Assembly: GCA_030651575.1 (NCBI GenBank)
Contig: JAUSFB010000048.1
Span: 62,001 to 126,000, forward strand
Reading direction: 5' to 3'
DNA from: Phaeospirillum sp.
GTDB taxonomy: Bacteria > Pseudomonadota > Alphaproteobacteria > Rhodospirillales > Magnetospirillaceae
DNA: 64,000 nt
Part shown: in pieces, positions 18,057 through 27,506 of the stretch
Position numbering within the stretch: position 1 is the first letter of the stretch
Layout of the letters: each line of letters begins with the position of its first letter
Translations under genes and position numbers: made by a program
The notes under the pieces: model-generated
Told to the model about the DNA's origin: nothing
Database searches by the model: none
The model's input: the letters and a program-made list of their open reading frames with translations, nothing else

Positions 18057-19766
18057 TCAGTCCGCCTCGACCGTGATGCCGCCGGACCAGGGCAAGTCCG
18101 TGACCAGGGCGAACTCGATGCGGCTGGCCGGTTCGCCCTGGCCATAGGCGGTCCAGCTGACGATCGGCAAAACCGTGATTGCGGCGCCCGAGGCGGAGAT
18201 GGTGAACCGCCGTCCGCTCGCCGCGACCAGCCGGACGCCCGTCGCCATGGTTTCCACCCGGCAGGTGGTGTGCAGCCGCCGGATGATGGCGTGACGGCCA
18301 CGGCCCTCGACCCGGTCGGACAGGACCAGTCCGCGCCCTTGAAAGCGCCAGCTTCGCTCGACCGATCCGACTCCGTTCAGGCGGCTGAAACCACCGAAAT
18401 TCAGGGTCACGCCGGTGTCGTCTTGCGCCAGTCGGGGCGGAGCGCCCGCCACCGCGCGGCGGAAGGCGGGGGCGTAATAGGGCTTGTTGGCGGGATAAGG
18501 GTCGAAGCCGTCCACCGACAGGCCGTTATGGGCGCGGGCGGTGACGGTTTCTTCGGCCTCGCCGGCCAGGGCGTAGGAGCCGCGACCGGGATCGATGAAA
18601 ACCGCCTCGGCCTCGAAATGCAGCTCGAAACCGCCACAATCCTGGTGGCCATGGCCAGGCATCTGACTCCAGCCGTCCGGGTCGACGTGCCACAATCCGG
18701 TCCAATCGCCAAAACCGGCCCGCAGCCAGCCGTCTTCCACCAGGGACGACCCCGCCGCCTGATCCAGGAGACCGGCAAGGCGGCTCCGGTCGTCGGGAGG
18801 CAACAGATCCATCCAGCCCGAACGGCGGTCGCCGCCCGGCAGCAGGCAGAACAGATGCTGGGGCGGACAATCGGGCGAGACGTCGCCCACCAGCGGAAAC
18901 CGCCCCGGCAGCGCCAGATGCGGCAGCGCCGCCACGGCCCGGCGCAACTGCGCCTCGAACGCCTCGGCCTCGGGCCGCCCCCGAGCGGCCAGCCAGACGC
19001 TGGCCAGCGAACGGGTCAGCAGCAGGTGGTAATGGCTGGAGCCCTCGCGCAGCACGCCCGACGGCAGAAAGATGCGCCCGGCCTCGGCCAGTAAAATCCG
19101 GGCGCCGGTCTCCGTCGCCTGGGGCAGCCCCAGGGCGAGGCCCAGCAGATACAGGCCGCGCGCGTTGTTGAACAGGTGGTTGGAGGTGTGATGCTCGCCG
19201 AAATACTCCAGCCGCGTCGCGATGGCGGGGGCATGGGCGGCCAGCAGCGCCCGCGTATCCTCCGTCGGGCCAGGCAACCCGTGCCGCCGGGCGAAGGTCA
19301 GCAGGATGATGGCCCGCTCGGCCGCCGTATAGGGATGCCAGGCCCAGGACTCGTCGGGCGCGCCGAACCGGGCGCGCCAGGCCCGCCACACCGCGCCCAC
19401 CCAGCGGGGATCGTCGCCGGTCTGCATCATTGGCACCCAGGCGAAGCGGTGCAGCCCCAATTGAGTCTCGGGATCGCCGAAGACCCGCGCCACCAACGCG
19501 ACTTCGTCGCCCGGCTCGATCTCGACGGCCATGCCGGGCAGACGAAGGGTCAGACGCCCCCTGGGGGCTCCCTCGGGCAGCGGCGAGAACACCGTCGCGG
19601 TGGGTTCCAGGCCCAGCCCGCGCCAGTCCGGCCCCAGCGAGGGCGGCAGATGCGGCGTGAACGCCGGTTCGGCCGGCGTCAGCCGGACCAGACGCAGCAA
19701 CAGCCAGCGCCGCAGCACCGGGTCGCCGGCCAATTGTCGTCCTTTGCGGATCAAGGCTCTCAACAT
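18057..19766 (-). CDS. Heparinase II/III-family protein (alginate-lyase-like)
   Basis: 569 residues from the ATG at 19766; a TTG at 19790 would add eight. The N-terminal half is an alpha/alpha toroid with EHHTSNHLFNNARGLYLLGLAL (family catalytic region). The C-terminal half is the beta-sandwich Heparinase_II_III domain with MPGHGHQDCGGFELHFEAE and DPGRGSYALAGE. No clear signal peptide is visible. Relatives are found in polysaccharide loci as lyases or as non-catalytic processing proteins (WssH/AlgL-like role). It is divergent from the methyltransferase at 19815 with only 48 bp between starts. Probably trims or remodels the glycan; substrate not known. Confidence 0.88.
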   Translation of the reverse strand: MLRALIRKGRQLAGDPVLRRWLLLRLVRLTPAEPAFTPHLPPSLGPDWRGLGLEPTATVFSPLPEGAPRGRLTLRLPGMAVEIEPGDEVALVARVFGDPETQLGLHRFAWVPMMQTGDDPRWVGAVWRAWRARFGAPDESWAWHPYTAAERAIILLTFARRHGLPGPTEDTRALLAAHAPAIATRLEYFGEHHTSNHLFNNARGLYLLGLALGLPQATETGARILLAEAGRIFLPSGVLREGSSHYHLLLTRSLASVWLAARGRPEAEAFEAQLRRAVAALPHLALPGRFPLVGDVSPDCPPQHLFCLLPGGDRRSGWMDLLPPDDRSRLAGLLDQAAGSSLVEDGWLRAGFGDWTGLWHVDPDGWSQMPGHGHQDCGGFELHFEAEAVFIDPGRGSYALAGEAEETVTARAHNGLSVDGFDPYPANKPYYAPAFRRAVAGAPPRLAQDDTGVTLNFGGFSRLNGVGSVERSWRFQGRGLVLSDRVEGRGRHAIIRRLHTTCRVETMATGVRLVAASGRRFTISASGAAITVLPIVSWTAYGQGEPASRIEFALVTDLPWSGGITVEAD

Positions 19767-19814
19767 GAAAATGCTTGTAGCCGAGAGCAAGGCCGGAGGC
19801 TATAGAGGATCATC

Positions 19815-20717
19815 ATGACCGCCCCCGCCAAAACCGACATCCAAGCCTTCTGGAAGGCGCTTTACGACTCGCTCTACGAGGATGTGGACGCGTCCCTGAC
19901 TCGCGACGCCCTGTTCAAGTCGCTGGACGATCTGGAGGACATGTTTCGCCTGCGCAAGCACATGGCGGTGGTGGAGATGCCGTTGAAGGATCTGGCGGGC
20001 AAGCGGGTGCTGGAGGTTGGCCCCGGCGCCGGCGGCCACTCCGCCCTGTTCGCCAAATACGGCGCGCGCATGACCAGCCTGGACATCACCCCGGCGCGGG
20101 CGCGGGCCACCAACGCCAAATTTCGCCTGATGGGCGAGCGCGCCGAGGGCTGCAACGCGGTCAACGGCGATTCGGAAAATCTGCCCTTCGCCGATGCCAG
20201 CTTCGACATCGTCTATTCCAACGGGGTGCTGCACCATACGCTGGACACCGAACAGGCCATCGCCGAGGTGTTTCGGGTGCTGAAGCCCGGCGGCCATGCG
20301 GTGATCATGCTCTACTGCAAAAGCTCGTGGCACTACTGGATCAACATGTTCCTGCCCATCGGGCTGCTGATGGGCAAGGCGTTCCGCGACCCCAACTGGC
20401 TGGGCAAGGCCACCGAATGGGGCGGCAAGAACAAGCAGAGTGTCGCCAATCCGGTCACCCGCTGCTACACCGGGGGCGGTATCGCCAGACTGTTCGCCGC
20501 GTTCAGGGACGTGCGCTATCGCAAGGGTGAGTTCTACTGGTATCTGGTGCCCAAGCTGGGCCGGCTGTACCGCAAGTATCAGGTCAAACGCTACGGCACC
20601 CATCCCGGCGGCGTGCTTGTCTATGGCGAGCCCTGGCCGATCCAGTCGCCGCTGGAGCTGAAACTGGGCGAGATCATGGGCTTTTCCTGGTTCATCTCGG
20701 CCCATAAGCCGGATTAG
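19815..20717 (+). CDS. Class I SAM-dependent methyltransferase
   Basis: 300 residues. AdoMet motif I is VLEVGPGAGGHSALF (residues 65-79), followed by NLPFADASFDIVYSNGVLHHT and VLKPGGHAVIML, a classic Methyltransf_11 set. AGAGGATCATC precedes the ATG and gives a reasonable ribosome binding site. The C-terminal part has basic segments (LGRLYRKYQVKRYG). It sits at the head of the asparagine-synthase cassette. Possible sugar or ubiquinone/lipid-type acceptor; from context a glycan-precursor methylation is more likely. Confidence 0.85.
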   Translation: MTAPAKTDIQAFWKALYDSLYEDVDASLTRDALFKSLDDLEDMFRLRKHMAVVEMPLKDLAGKRVLEVGPGAGGHSALFAKYGARMTSLDITPARARATNAKFRLMGERAEGCNAVNGDSENLPFADASFDIVYSNGVLHHTLDTEQAIAEVFRVLKPGGHAVIMLYCKSSWHYWINMFLPIGLLMGKAFRDPNWLGKATEWGGKNKQSVANPVTRCYTGGGIARLFAAFRDVRYRKGEFYWYLVPKLGRLYRKYQVKRYGTHPGGVLVYGEPWPIQSPLELKLGEIMGFSWFISAHKPD

Positions 20718-20801
20718 GCGAACGCTCCGTCCCGGCCTTGCTGCCGGGAAGGCGGCAGGGTACAAGCTAGGTCATGCGCAACCGGCTGGAAATCTCCTGA
20801 C

Positions 20802-22697
20802 ATGTGCGGCCTCGCCGGCCTCTTCCTCCCTGGATCTGCAAACGTGGTTGAGGCCGATCTGGCCGCCATGCTGGCGGTCACGCGCCATCGCGGACCCGAC
20901 GGCGTCGGGCGCTATACCTCTGAAAACAAACGATTTCAAGCTGGCTTTACCCGCCTCGCCATCATCGACCTCGCCACCGGCGATCAGCCGCTGATCCGAA
21001 ACGGGGGCGAAATGGTTTTGCTGGGAAACGGCGAAATCTACAACTACCGTGAACTGCGGACGGAGTTGGGAGGGCGCGGCCATGCCTTCAAAACCCAGGG
21101 CGACATGGAGGCGGCGCTGGAAAGCTACGTCGCCAAGGGGCGAGATTTCGTCAATGATTTGAATGGGATGTATGCCATCGCGCTGTATGAGCGCCAGCCC
21201 CATCGGCTGGTTCTGGTGCGCGACCGGCTGGGAGTCAAGCCGCTGTACTGGGCGCGCGTCTCCGGCGGCGGCGTCGTCTTCGCCTCGGAGATCAAGGCGC
21301 TATTCGCCTCTGGTCTGGTGACGGCGGCGGTGGACGAAACCGCCGTGGCGGCCTATCTCGCCCATGGCTATGTCCCGGCCCCCCAGACGCTTTACCGCGG
21401 CGTTTCCAAGCTGCCGCCGGCCTCGATCATGACGGTGGAGGCCGATGGAACGGTCGGAATCGAACGCTACTGGCGCGCCGCGCCCGCCGGCGACCTGCCC
21501 GGTGACGAACCCGGCATCCGCGCCCATCTGACCGGGATCATGGCCGACGCGGTGCGGCTGCAACTGCGTTCGGACGTGCCGGTGGGAGCGATGCTGTCGG
21601 GCGGCCTCGATTCGGGGCTGCTGGTGGCCCTGGCGGCGGGGCAGGTGGACCGGCCGCTCAAGACCTATACTGTGCGCTTTCTGGGGGCCAAGGTGGACGA
21701 AACGCCGCTGGCGGCCGAGGTGGCCAATCGCTACGGCACCGATCACACCGTATTCGAACTGTCCACCGACAGCGCCGCCCAGTTGCTGCCCCGGCTGTGC
21801 TGGTACGCCGACGAGCCCCTGGCCGATGCCAGCCTGCTGCCCAATTACCTGATCAACGAGGTGATCGGGCGCGAGACCCGGGTGGTGCTGAACGGCACCG
21901 GCGGCGACGAGCTGTTCGCCGGCTATGGCCGCTATTTCCGGCTGCCGGTGGAGGCGCGCTATCTTGGCCTGCCGCGCACCCTGCGCCGGATGGGCGAGGC
22001 GGCGGTGGGACTGGTCCATCCATTCCTGGCGTGGCAGCTGGCGCGGGCCGAGAAATTCGACCGGGATCGCGGCGGCTATCTCCACGATCATTCCACCTTG
22101 TTTCCCCCGCCCATCCGCGCCCTGCTGGGATGCGGCCTCAAGATACCGCCTCCGGCCCAGGCGGGGTTTTTCGCCGAGTTCGACGGCCCCGCCGATTCGG
22201 CGGCGCTGTACGCCGAGCTCAACACCTACCTGCCCGAGGATCTGCTGACCCTGCTGGACCGCACCACCATGGCCCATTCGGTGGAGGGTCGGGTGCCGCT
22301 GCTGGATCACCGGCTGGTGGAGGCCGCCCTGGCGGTGCCGCCGGCCATCCGCACCCCCGGCGGCCGCCAAAAGGCGCTGGAACGGGCCATCGCCGCCGAA
22401 TTCCTGCCCACCTCACTGCTGAACGCCCCCAAACAGGGATTCGCATCGCCGGTGCCGGCCTGGTTCACCACCGGCGGACTGGCGCCCCTGGCCCGCCGCC
22501 TGCTGACCCGCCGGCAAAGCCTGGATCGGGGTTGGTGGAGCCGGGAGGGGGTCGAGCGTCTGCTGGCCCGACCGGATCGCCACGCCTTTCGTCTTTATTC
22601 CCTGCTGGCGCTGGAACTGACCGTCCGGTTGCATGTGGAGGGGGCCTGTTCCGAGGCTCCCACGGCCAGTCTGGCGGAGATGGCCGATGCCGGCTGA
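20802..22697 (+). CDS. asnB: Asparagine synthase (glutamine-hydrolysing) family amidotransferase, copy 1
   Basis: 631 residues. The N-terminus starts MCGLAGLF, so Cys2 can act as the class II glutamine amidotransferase nucleophile, and GNGEIYNYREL is conserved. The synthase domain has the ATP-pyrophosphatase loop LSGGLDSGLL (residues 265-274) and NGTGGDELFAGYGRY. Members in polysaccharide loci often amidate a uronic acid or other carboxylate rather than aspartate. Three such paralogues occur within 12 kb here, which is more than any need for free asparagine would explain. The stop lies inside the next gene (11-bp overlap). Confidence 0.93.
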   Translation: MCGLAGLFLPGSANVVEADLAAMLAVTRHRGPDGVGRYTSENKRFQAGFTRLAIIDLATGDQPLIRNGGEMVLLGNGEIYNYRELRTELGGRGHAFKTQGDMEAALESYVAKGRDFVNDLNGMYAIALYERQPHRLVLVRDRLGVKPLYWARVSGGGVVFASEIKALFASGLVTAAVDETAVAAYLAHGYVPAPQTLYRGVSKLPPASIMTVEADGTVGIERYWRAAPAGDLPGDEPGIRAHLTGIMADAVRLQLRSDVPVGAMLSGGLDSGLLVALAAGQVDRPLKTYTVRFLGAKVDETPLAAEVANRYGTDHTVFELSTDSAAQLLPRLCWYADEPLADASLLPNYLINEVIGRETRVVLNGTGGDELFAGYGRYFRLPVEARYLGLPRTLRRMGEAAVGLVHPFLAWQLARAEKFDRDRGGYLHDHSTLFPPPIRALLGCGLKIPPPAQAGFFAEFDGPADSAALYAELNTYLPEDLLTLLDRTTMAHSVEGRVPLLDHRLVEAALAVPPAIRTPGGRQKALERAIAAEFLPTSLLNAPKQGFASPVPAWFTTGGLAPLARRLLTRRQSLDRGWWSREGVERLLARPDRHAFRLYSLLALELTVRLHVEGACSEAPTASLAEMADAG

Positions 22698-23634
22698 CGT
22701 CTCCGTGATCATGCCGGCCTGCAACGCCGGTCGGACGGTGGGCCGCGCCCTGGCCTCCATCGCCGCCCAAACGGTGACGCCCAAAGAGGTCATCGTGGTC
22801 GATGACGGTTCCGACGACGATACGGTGGAGCGGGTCGCGGCCATGGCCGGGTGCATGAATGGGGTCTCCCTGCGATTATTCCGCCAAGCTAATATGGGGG
22901 CCGGAGCGGCGCGAAACCGGGCGATATCGGTGGCGACCGGTCACTGGCTGGCATTCCTCGACTCCGATGACCAATGGCTGCCGGCCAAGCTGGAGCGCAG
23001 TCTGGCGGTGAGCGAGGCCGGCGACCTGATCATGTCGTCGCACAATCTGTTCAATGTGGGGCCGGCGGGTGAGGCGCTGAACGACAGCCGGGCGCGCTGG
23101 CTGCGCAATCCCGACGACCCTTACCGCACCTTGTTCCTGCGCGGCTTCATCTCGTCATCCACCGTGCTGGTCCGCCGCGACGCGGTGCTGGCGGTGGGTG
23201 GGTTCGACCCGCATCTGCGCTCGGCCCAGGATTACGAGCTGTGGCTGGCGGTGCTGGCGCGGGCCGGCCGGCGGTTCGAGACCTTCGCCGATCCGCTGCT
23301 GCGCTACACCTTGGCGCCGGAGGGCATCACCAGCCGCATCGACCGCAAGGTCGCCTGCTCGCTGGCGATCCTGCGCCGCCATATGGGCGTGCTGAAGCGC
23401 CTGCCCGGCCCCGTGCTGATCCCCGTACTGTTGCGCTGCCTGATCATTCATTACGAGGCGGTGCAGGGTCATCGGGCCAGGGGCGAGACGCTGGCCGCCT
23501 TGGGCCAACTGCTGCTGCTGCCGCTCCGGATGACGGAGATGCTGCTGCGCCTGCCCTTCGCCACCGGCGGACGCCCCGATTTCCTGGCCCAGCTGGCGCC
23601 CGAGGCCGAGGAGATTTTCCTATGTGCGGCATAG
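22687..23634 (+). CDS. GT2 family glycosyltransferase
   Basis: 315 residues from the ATG at 22687, which overlaps the asnB stop. GT-A features: VSVIMPACNAGRTV, IVVDDGSDDDT, ANMGAGAARNRAI and the metal-binding AFLDSDDQWLP (DxD equivalent). The C-terminal region ends hydrophobic with no clear membrane segment. It is embedded between two asparagine-synthase genes with overlaps on both sides, so all three are probably made in fixed ratio. Donor and acceptor sugars unknown. Confidence 0.92.
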   Translation: MPADVSVIMPACNAGRTVGRALASIAAQTVTPKEVIVVDDGSDDDTVERVAAMAGCMNGVSLRLFRQANMGAGAARNRAISVATGHWLAFLDSDDQWLPAKLERSLAVSEAGDLIMSSHNLFNVGPAGEALNDSRARWLRNPDDPYRTLFLRGFISSSTVLVRRDAVLAVGGFDPHLRSAQDYELWLAVLARAGRRFETFADPLLRYTLAPEGITSRIDRKVACSLAILRRHMGVLKRLPGPVLIPVLLRCLIIHYEAVQGHRARGETLAALGQLLLLPLRMTEMLLRLPFATGGRPDFLAQLAPEAEEIFLCAA

Positions 23635-25469
23635 CCGGCCTGTCCGCCGCGACGCCGGAGATTCTCGCCGGAATGCAGGCGCGTCTGGCCCATCGCGGCC
23701 CCGACGGCACGGATCGTTTCGTTTGCGATACTACCGGCTTTGGCCTTGCCCATACCAGACTGGCGGTGATCGACCTGACCGAAGGTGGTCGTCAGCCCAT
23801 GCACTCGGCCTGCGGTCGCTGGGTGATCGCCTTCAACGGCGAGATCTACAATCACGCCGACTTGCGGGCGGAGATGGAGGCGCGCGGTCAATCGTTTCGC
23901 AGCTCCAGCGATACCGAAGTCCTGTTGGCCCTGCTGATGGAGCACGGCGAAGCGGCGCTGGACCGGCTGGTGGGCATGTTCGCCTTCGCCCTGCTGGACC
24001 GTCGGACCGGGGCGGTGCTGCTGGCCCGCGACCGGCTGGGAATCAAGCCACTGGTCTGGGCCGGGCTGCCGGGCGACGGCTTGGCCTTCGCCTCGGAGAT
24101 TCGGGCGCTGAAGACGGTGCCCGGGGTTGATCTGGCCCTGGATCGCCAGGCGTTAAGCGAATTTCTCGCCTGCCTGTACGTGCCGGCCCCCCGGACCATG
24201 CATGCCGGCATTCACAAGCTCGGCCCCGGCCATCTGCTGCGCTGGAGTCCCGGCCAGGCCCCCGAGATTCGCCAGTGGTGGCGGCCGGCCTTTGGCGGCG
24301 GCCGCACCTTGTCCACCGATCAGGCGGTAGAGGAGCTGATGCCGGCGCTGCGCGCCGCCGTGCGCTCTTGCATGGTCGCCGATGTGCCGGTGGGCTGCTT
24401 TTTGTCGGGGGGGGTCGATTCCTCGGTGATCGCCGCCCTGATGGCGGAAGCGCGGGGGCGGGGCGCGGTGTCCAGCTTCACCATGACCTTCACCGAGGCG
24501 GCCTATGACGAGCGGGTGGCGGCCCGCGCCGTGTCCGGGCATCTGGGCACGATCCATACCGAATTACCGGCCTCGGCCGGGCTGGTGGCCGGACTGGACC
24601 ACATGATCGAGGCCTTTGGCGAGCCGTTCGGCAATCCCACCGCCCTGCTGATCGGCGATCTGTCCCGCAAGGCCCGCCAGCATGTGACCGTGGCCCTGGT
24701 GGGCGATGGCGGCGACGAGGTGTTCGGCGGCTATCCCCGCTATCAGGGCGGCCTGCTGGCGGCCAGATGGCGGCGGATTCCGGCGATCCTGCGGCGCGGG
24801 CTGATCGAGCCCATGGTATCGCTGCTACCGGAAAGCAGTTCGGGCAACCACACCTTGCGCCGCATCCGCGAATTCGTCGCCGGAGCCGGTCTGAGCGATG
24901 CCGAGATGTACGCCTCCTGGGTCGAGTATTTCACCCCCGAGGAGCGCCGCGCCCTGCTGGGCGGCGGCCGTCCGCCCCGGCCCATCGCCGAGCTGTACCG
25001 CGCCACCGGCCGCGCCAATGCGCTGGACGCCATGCAGGAGACCGATCTTCTGTCCTTCCTGCCCGGCAATCTGATGGCCTATGGCGACGCCATGAGCATG
25101 ACCCATGCCCTGGAACTGCGCCTGCCGCTGCTGGATCATCGCCTGATCGAGCAGGTTCAGACGCTGTCCGCCGGCTGTCGTTTCGCCGCCGGCAAGAAGA
25201 CCCTGCTGAAGGCGGCAGCACGGCGGCTGCTGCCTACGGAAATCGTCGACCGGCCCAAGCTGGGCTTCAACCCGCCCATGGGGCTGTGGCTGCGAAACGA
25301 ACTGGCGCCCATGGTGCGCGAGCGGCTGGTTCCCGAGCGCATGGCGGCGCTGGGGCTGGAATGGGCGGCGGTGGAGGCTCTGCTGGGCGAACACCGCGCC
25401 GGCCGCCGCGACTGCTCGCTGTCGGTCTGGGCCTTGCTGGTGCTGGAACGCTGGGACGCGACGGCATGA
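23622..25469 (+). CDS. asnB: Asparagine synthase family amidotransferase, copy 2
   Basis: 615 residues; the start overlaps the GT2 stop. MCGIAGLS gives Cys2, then AHRGPDGTDRF and FNGEIYNHADL in the glutaminase half. The synthase half has FLSGGVDSSVI (residues 260-270) and GDGGDEVFGGYPRYQ, so both active sites look intact. It is about as similar to copy 1 as family members usually are, not a recent duplicate by eye. The next gene starts in its stop codon. A role in amidating a sugar carboxylate or loading an amino group onto the glycan is inferred from context. Confidence 0.93.
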   Translation: MCGIAGLSAATPEILAGMQARLAHRGPDGTDRFVCDTTGFGLAHTRLAVIDLTEGGRQPMHSACGRWVIAFNGEIYNHADLRAEMEARGQSFRSSSDTEVLLALLMEHGEAALDRLVGMFAFALLDRRTGAVLLARDRLGIKPLVWAGLPGDGLAFASEIRALKTVPGVDLALDRQALSEFLACLYVPAPRTMHAGIHKLGPGHLLRWSPGQAPEIRQWWRPAFGGGRTLSTDQAVEELMPALRAAVRSCMVADVPVGCFLSGGVDSSVIAALMAEARGRGAVSSFTMTFTEAAYDERVAARAVSGHLGTIHTELPASAGLVAGLDHMIEAFGEPFGNPTALLIGDLSRKARQHVTVALVGDGGDEVFGGYPRYQGGLLAARWRRIPAILRRGLIEPMVSLLPESSSGNHTLRRIREFVAGAGLSDAEMYASWVEYFTPEERRALLGGGRPPRPIAELYRATGRANALDAMQETDLLSFLPGNLMAYGDAMSMTHALELRLPLLDHRLIEQVQTLSAGCRFAAGKKTLLKAAARRLLPTEIVDRPKLGFNPPMGLWLRNELAPMVRERLVPERMAALGLEWAAVEALLGEHRAGRRDCSLSVWALLVLERWDATA

Positions 25470-26566
25470 TCACCACCGCGCCGCTGCCGGAATGGCCGCA
25501 CTTGCTGCGGGCCGCCGCCGCCGGTCGGACGGAGCCGGTTTCACCCTGGCTGCGGCCGTTGGATGAAGGCTGGCTCACGGCCCGCTCCTGCTGGGCGCTG
25601 GCGGCGCTGATCAGGGCGGTCGCGCGCCGGATCGGCCTGCCGCCCCGGGTGCTGCTGCCCGGCTGGATCTGCAATCAGTCGCTTTGGCCCCTGCGTCAGG
25701 CCGGGGCCGAACTGGTGTTCCAGCCGGTTTTCGCCGATGGCCGCGCCGACTGGGCCGCCGCCGAGCGGCTTGGCACCATGGATGTGGTGGTGGTGGTCCA
25801 CACCTTCGGTTACGCCGTCGAAATGGATGCGGCGCGGGATTTCGCCAACCGGCGCGGCGCGTTGCTGATCGAGGACGCCGCCCATGTCCTGATGCCGGGG
25901 CCGGGCATCGGCGAAAGCGGCGACGCGGTGGTTTACTCGCCCCACAAGCTGCTGGCGGCACCCGAAGTCGGCGTGCTGGTGCTGCGGCCACGCGCCGAGG
26001 ATTGGAGCGCCGAAATCAGCCAGTCCCTGGGAACCCCACCCGCCGTCGCCCCGGCCCATCGCTGGCTGATCCGCCGCCTGATTCAAAAGCTGATCCCGGA
26101 TTCCTTGCGGTCACGCCTGCCCCAGGGCGGGCAGGGCGCGTTTCTTATCGATCCCGAAACGGTTCCGCTGCCGCCCGCCGTCGCGCCGTCGGATCTGGCG
26201 CGGCGTCTGCTGGCCAGCGCCGACCTTCCGCATGAAGCAGCGCGGCGGCGCGACAACGCCGCCGCTCTTCGCGACGTGGTGAAGGCGACATCCGATCTTC
26301 GGCCGCTATTTCATTCCGATACCGCCATCCCGTACCGGCTGGCGCTGCGTTGCGCGTCGTCCAAGGCGGCGGCCGAACGCTATGCGGCGCTGCGGCGGGC
26401 GCATTTGCCGGTGGAAAGCTGGCCCGACCTGCCGCCCGAGGTTACCCGCGATCCCATCCATGCCGAAGGCGCGGTGGCGCTGCGCCGTTCGGTCCTGCTG
26501 CTGCCGGTGTATGGCGCCCTGTCGCCCGACCGGCTGGCGGCGGCCTATGCCAAGGTGTTGCGATGA
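25466..26566 (+). CDS. Divergent DegT/DnrJ/EryC1-like PLP protein
   Basis: 366 residues starting at an ATGA overlap. The central fold is recognisable: VVVVHTFGYAVEMDA, LLIEDAAHV with Asp137, and VVYSPHKLLAAPEVGVL with candidate PLP Lys161. The N-terminal third lacks the usual DegT substrate-entry sequence and instead holds LPGWICNQSLWPLRQAGAE, as in a small group annotated DegT-like in exopolysaccharide clusters. Either an aminotransferase for an unusual substrate or a PLP protein with another reaction. Sure of fold, not of reaction. Confidence 0.75.
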   Translation: MITTAPLPEWPHLLRAAAAGRTEPVSPWLRPLDEGWLTARSCWALAALIRAVARRIGLPPRVLLPGWICNQSLWPLRQAGAELVFQPVFADGRADWAAAERLGTMDVVVVVHTFGYAVEMDAARDFANRRGALLIEDAAHVLMPGPGIGESGDAVVYSPHKLLAAPEVGVLVLRPRAEDWSAEISQSLGTPPAVAPAHRWLIRRLIQKLIPDSLRSRLPQGGQGAFLIDPETVPLPPAVAPSDLARRLLASADLPHEAARRRDNAAALRDVVKATSDLRPLFHSDTAIPYRLALRCASSKAAAERYAALRRAHLPVESWPDLPPEVTRDPIHAEGAVALRRSVLLLPVYGALSPDRLAAAYAKVLR

Positions 26567-27486
26567 GCTTGCGCGTCGAGTGGAACCTGCTGGAGCGTGA
26601 CCCGTGGGAGACGCTGTTCGCCAGCGCCGGCCGCTCCTCCCTGGTGCAGAGCTGGGCCTATGGCGAGGCCAAACGCGCGGTCGAGGGCTGGCGGCCCCAA
26701 CGGGCGGTGATAAGCTGGGCGGGGCAGCCGGTGGCGCTGGCCCAGGTGCTGGAAAAACGGATCGGCGGGCTGATCCGGGTCGGACGGCTCAATCGCGGGC
26801 CGGTCTGGCTGCGCGAGATGTCCACCAATGACCGATTGGCGGTGATCGAGGCGCTGCGGTCGCGCTGGCGCTGGTTCAAGCTGGCGGCGCTGTCGCTGGC
26901 GCCCGAGCTGCCTGAAGGCACGGTCGTGCCGGGGTTCCGCCGCCGCGCTGCCGATTCCTGGTGCTCGGCCTGGCTGGACCTGTCATTGGCCCCTGAAATC
27001 CTGCGCAAGCGCCTCGACGGCAAATGGCGCAACATGCTGAGCGCCTCGGAAAAAGCCGCCCTGGTGGTGGAGGCAACCCCCACCGCCCTGCCCTGGCTGC
27101 TGGACCGGTATTGCGAGCTGATGCGCGACAAGGGCTTTGGCGCCACCCCCCCCGCCCTGGTGGAGGCGCTGGCCACCCATTCCCACCGCCCCGACGACCT
27201 GCTGGTGCTGCGCGCCCATGCCGAGACCGAGGCGGTGGCCGGCATCCTGATAGTGCGACATGGCAACGCCGCCACCTATCTGATCGGCTGGAACGGCGAC
27301 GAAGGCCGCAAGCGCAAGGCCAACAACCGGCTGCTGTGGGAAGCGGTGGTGGAACTGCAAAGGCGCGGCGTGCGCTGGTTCGATCTGGGCGGCATTGACG
27401 ACAAGCTGACGCCGGGTATCGCCGCCTTCAAACGCGGCATGAACGGCGACGAATACCGCCTCGCCGGGGAATTCGCGGGAACCTGA
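26563..27486 (+). CDS. FemAB/GNAT-like aminoacyl- or acyl-transferase
   Basis: 307 residues, start in ATGA overlap. The two-domain GNAT-like layout of FemAB and lipid II:glycine glycyltransferases is visible: SSLVQSWAYGEAKRAVEGW at the N-terminus and LLWEAVVELQRRGVRWFDLGGID followed by FKRGMNGDEYRL at the C-terminus, the latter being the family hallmark. Relatives in exosortase-linked and other polysaccharide loci are thought to attach amino acids to glycans. It closes a five-gene cassette with asnB, GT2, asnB and the DegT-like gene. No helical tRNA-binding arm is apparent, so the donor may not be tRNA. Donor unknown. Confidence 0.85.
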   Translation: MSLRVEWNLLERDPWETLFASAGRSSLVQSWAYGEAKRAVEGWRPQRAVISWAGQPVALAQVLEKRIGGLIRVGRLNRGPVWLREMSTNDRLAVIEALRSRWRWFKLAALSLAPELPEGTVVPGFRRRAADSWCSAWLDLSLAPEILRKRLDGKWRNMLSASEKAALVVEATPTALPWLLDRYCELMRDKGFGATPPALVEALATHSHRPDDLLVLRAHAETEAVAGILIVRHGNAATYLIGWNGDEGRKRKANNRLLWEAVVELQRRGVRWFDLGGIDDKLTPGIAAFKRGMNGDEYRLAGEFAGT

Positions 27487-27506
27487 CGCCGCCCCCCACC
27501 AAAGAC

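Noticed and set aside
20802-27486. Exosortase/PEP-CTERM system
   Set aside because: AsnB, FemAB and deacetylase types fit, but no exosortase, PEP-CTERM protein or PEP-CTERM sensor kinase gene is in the window.
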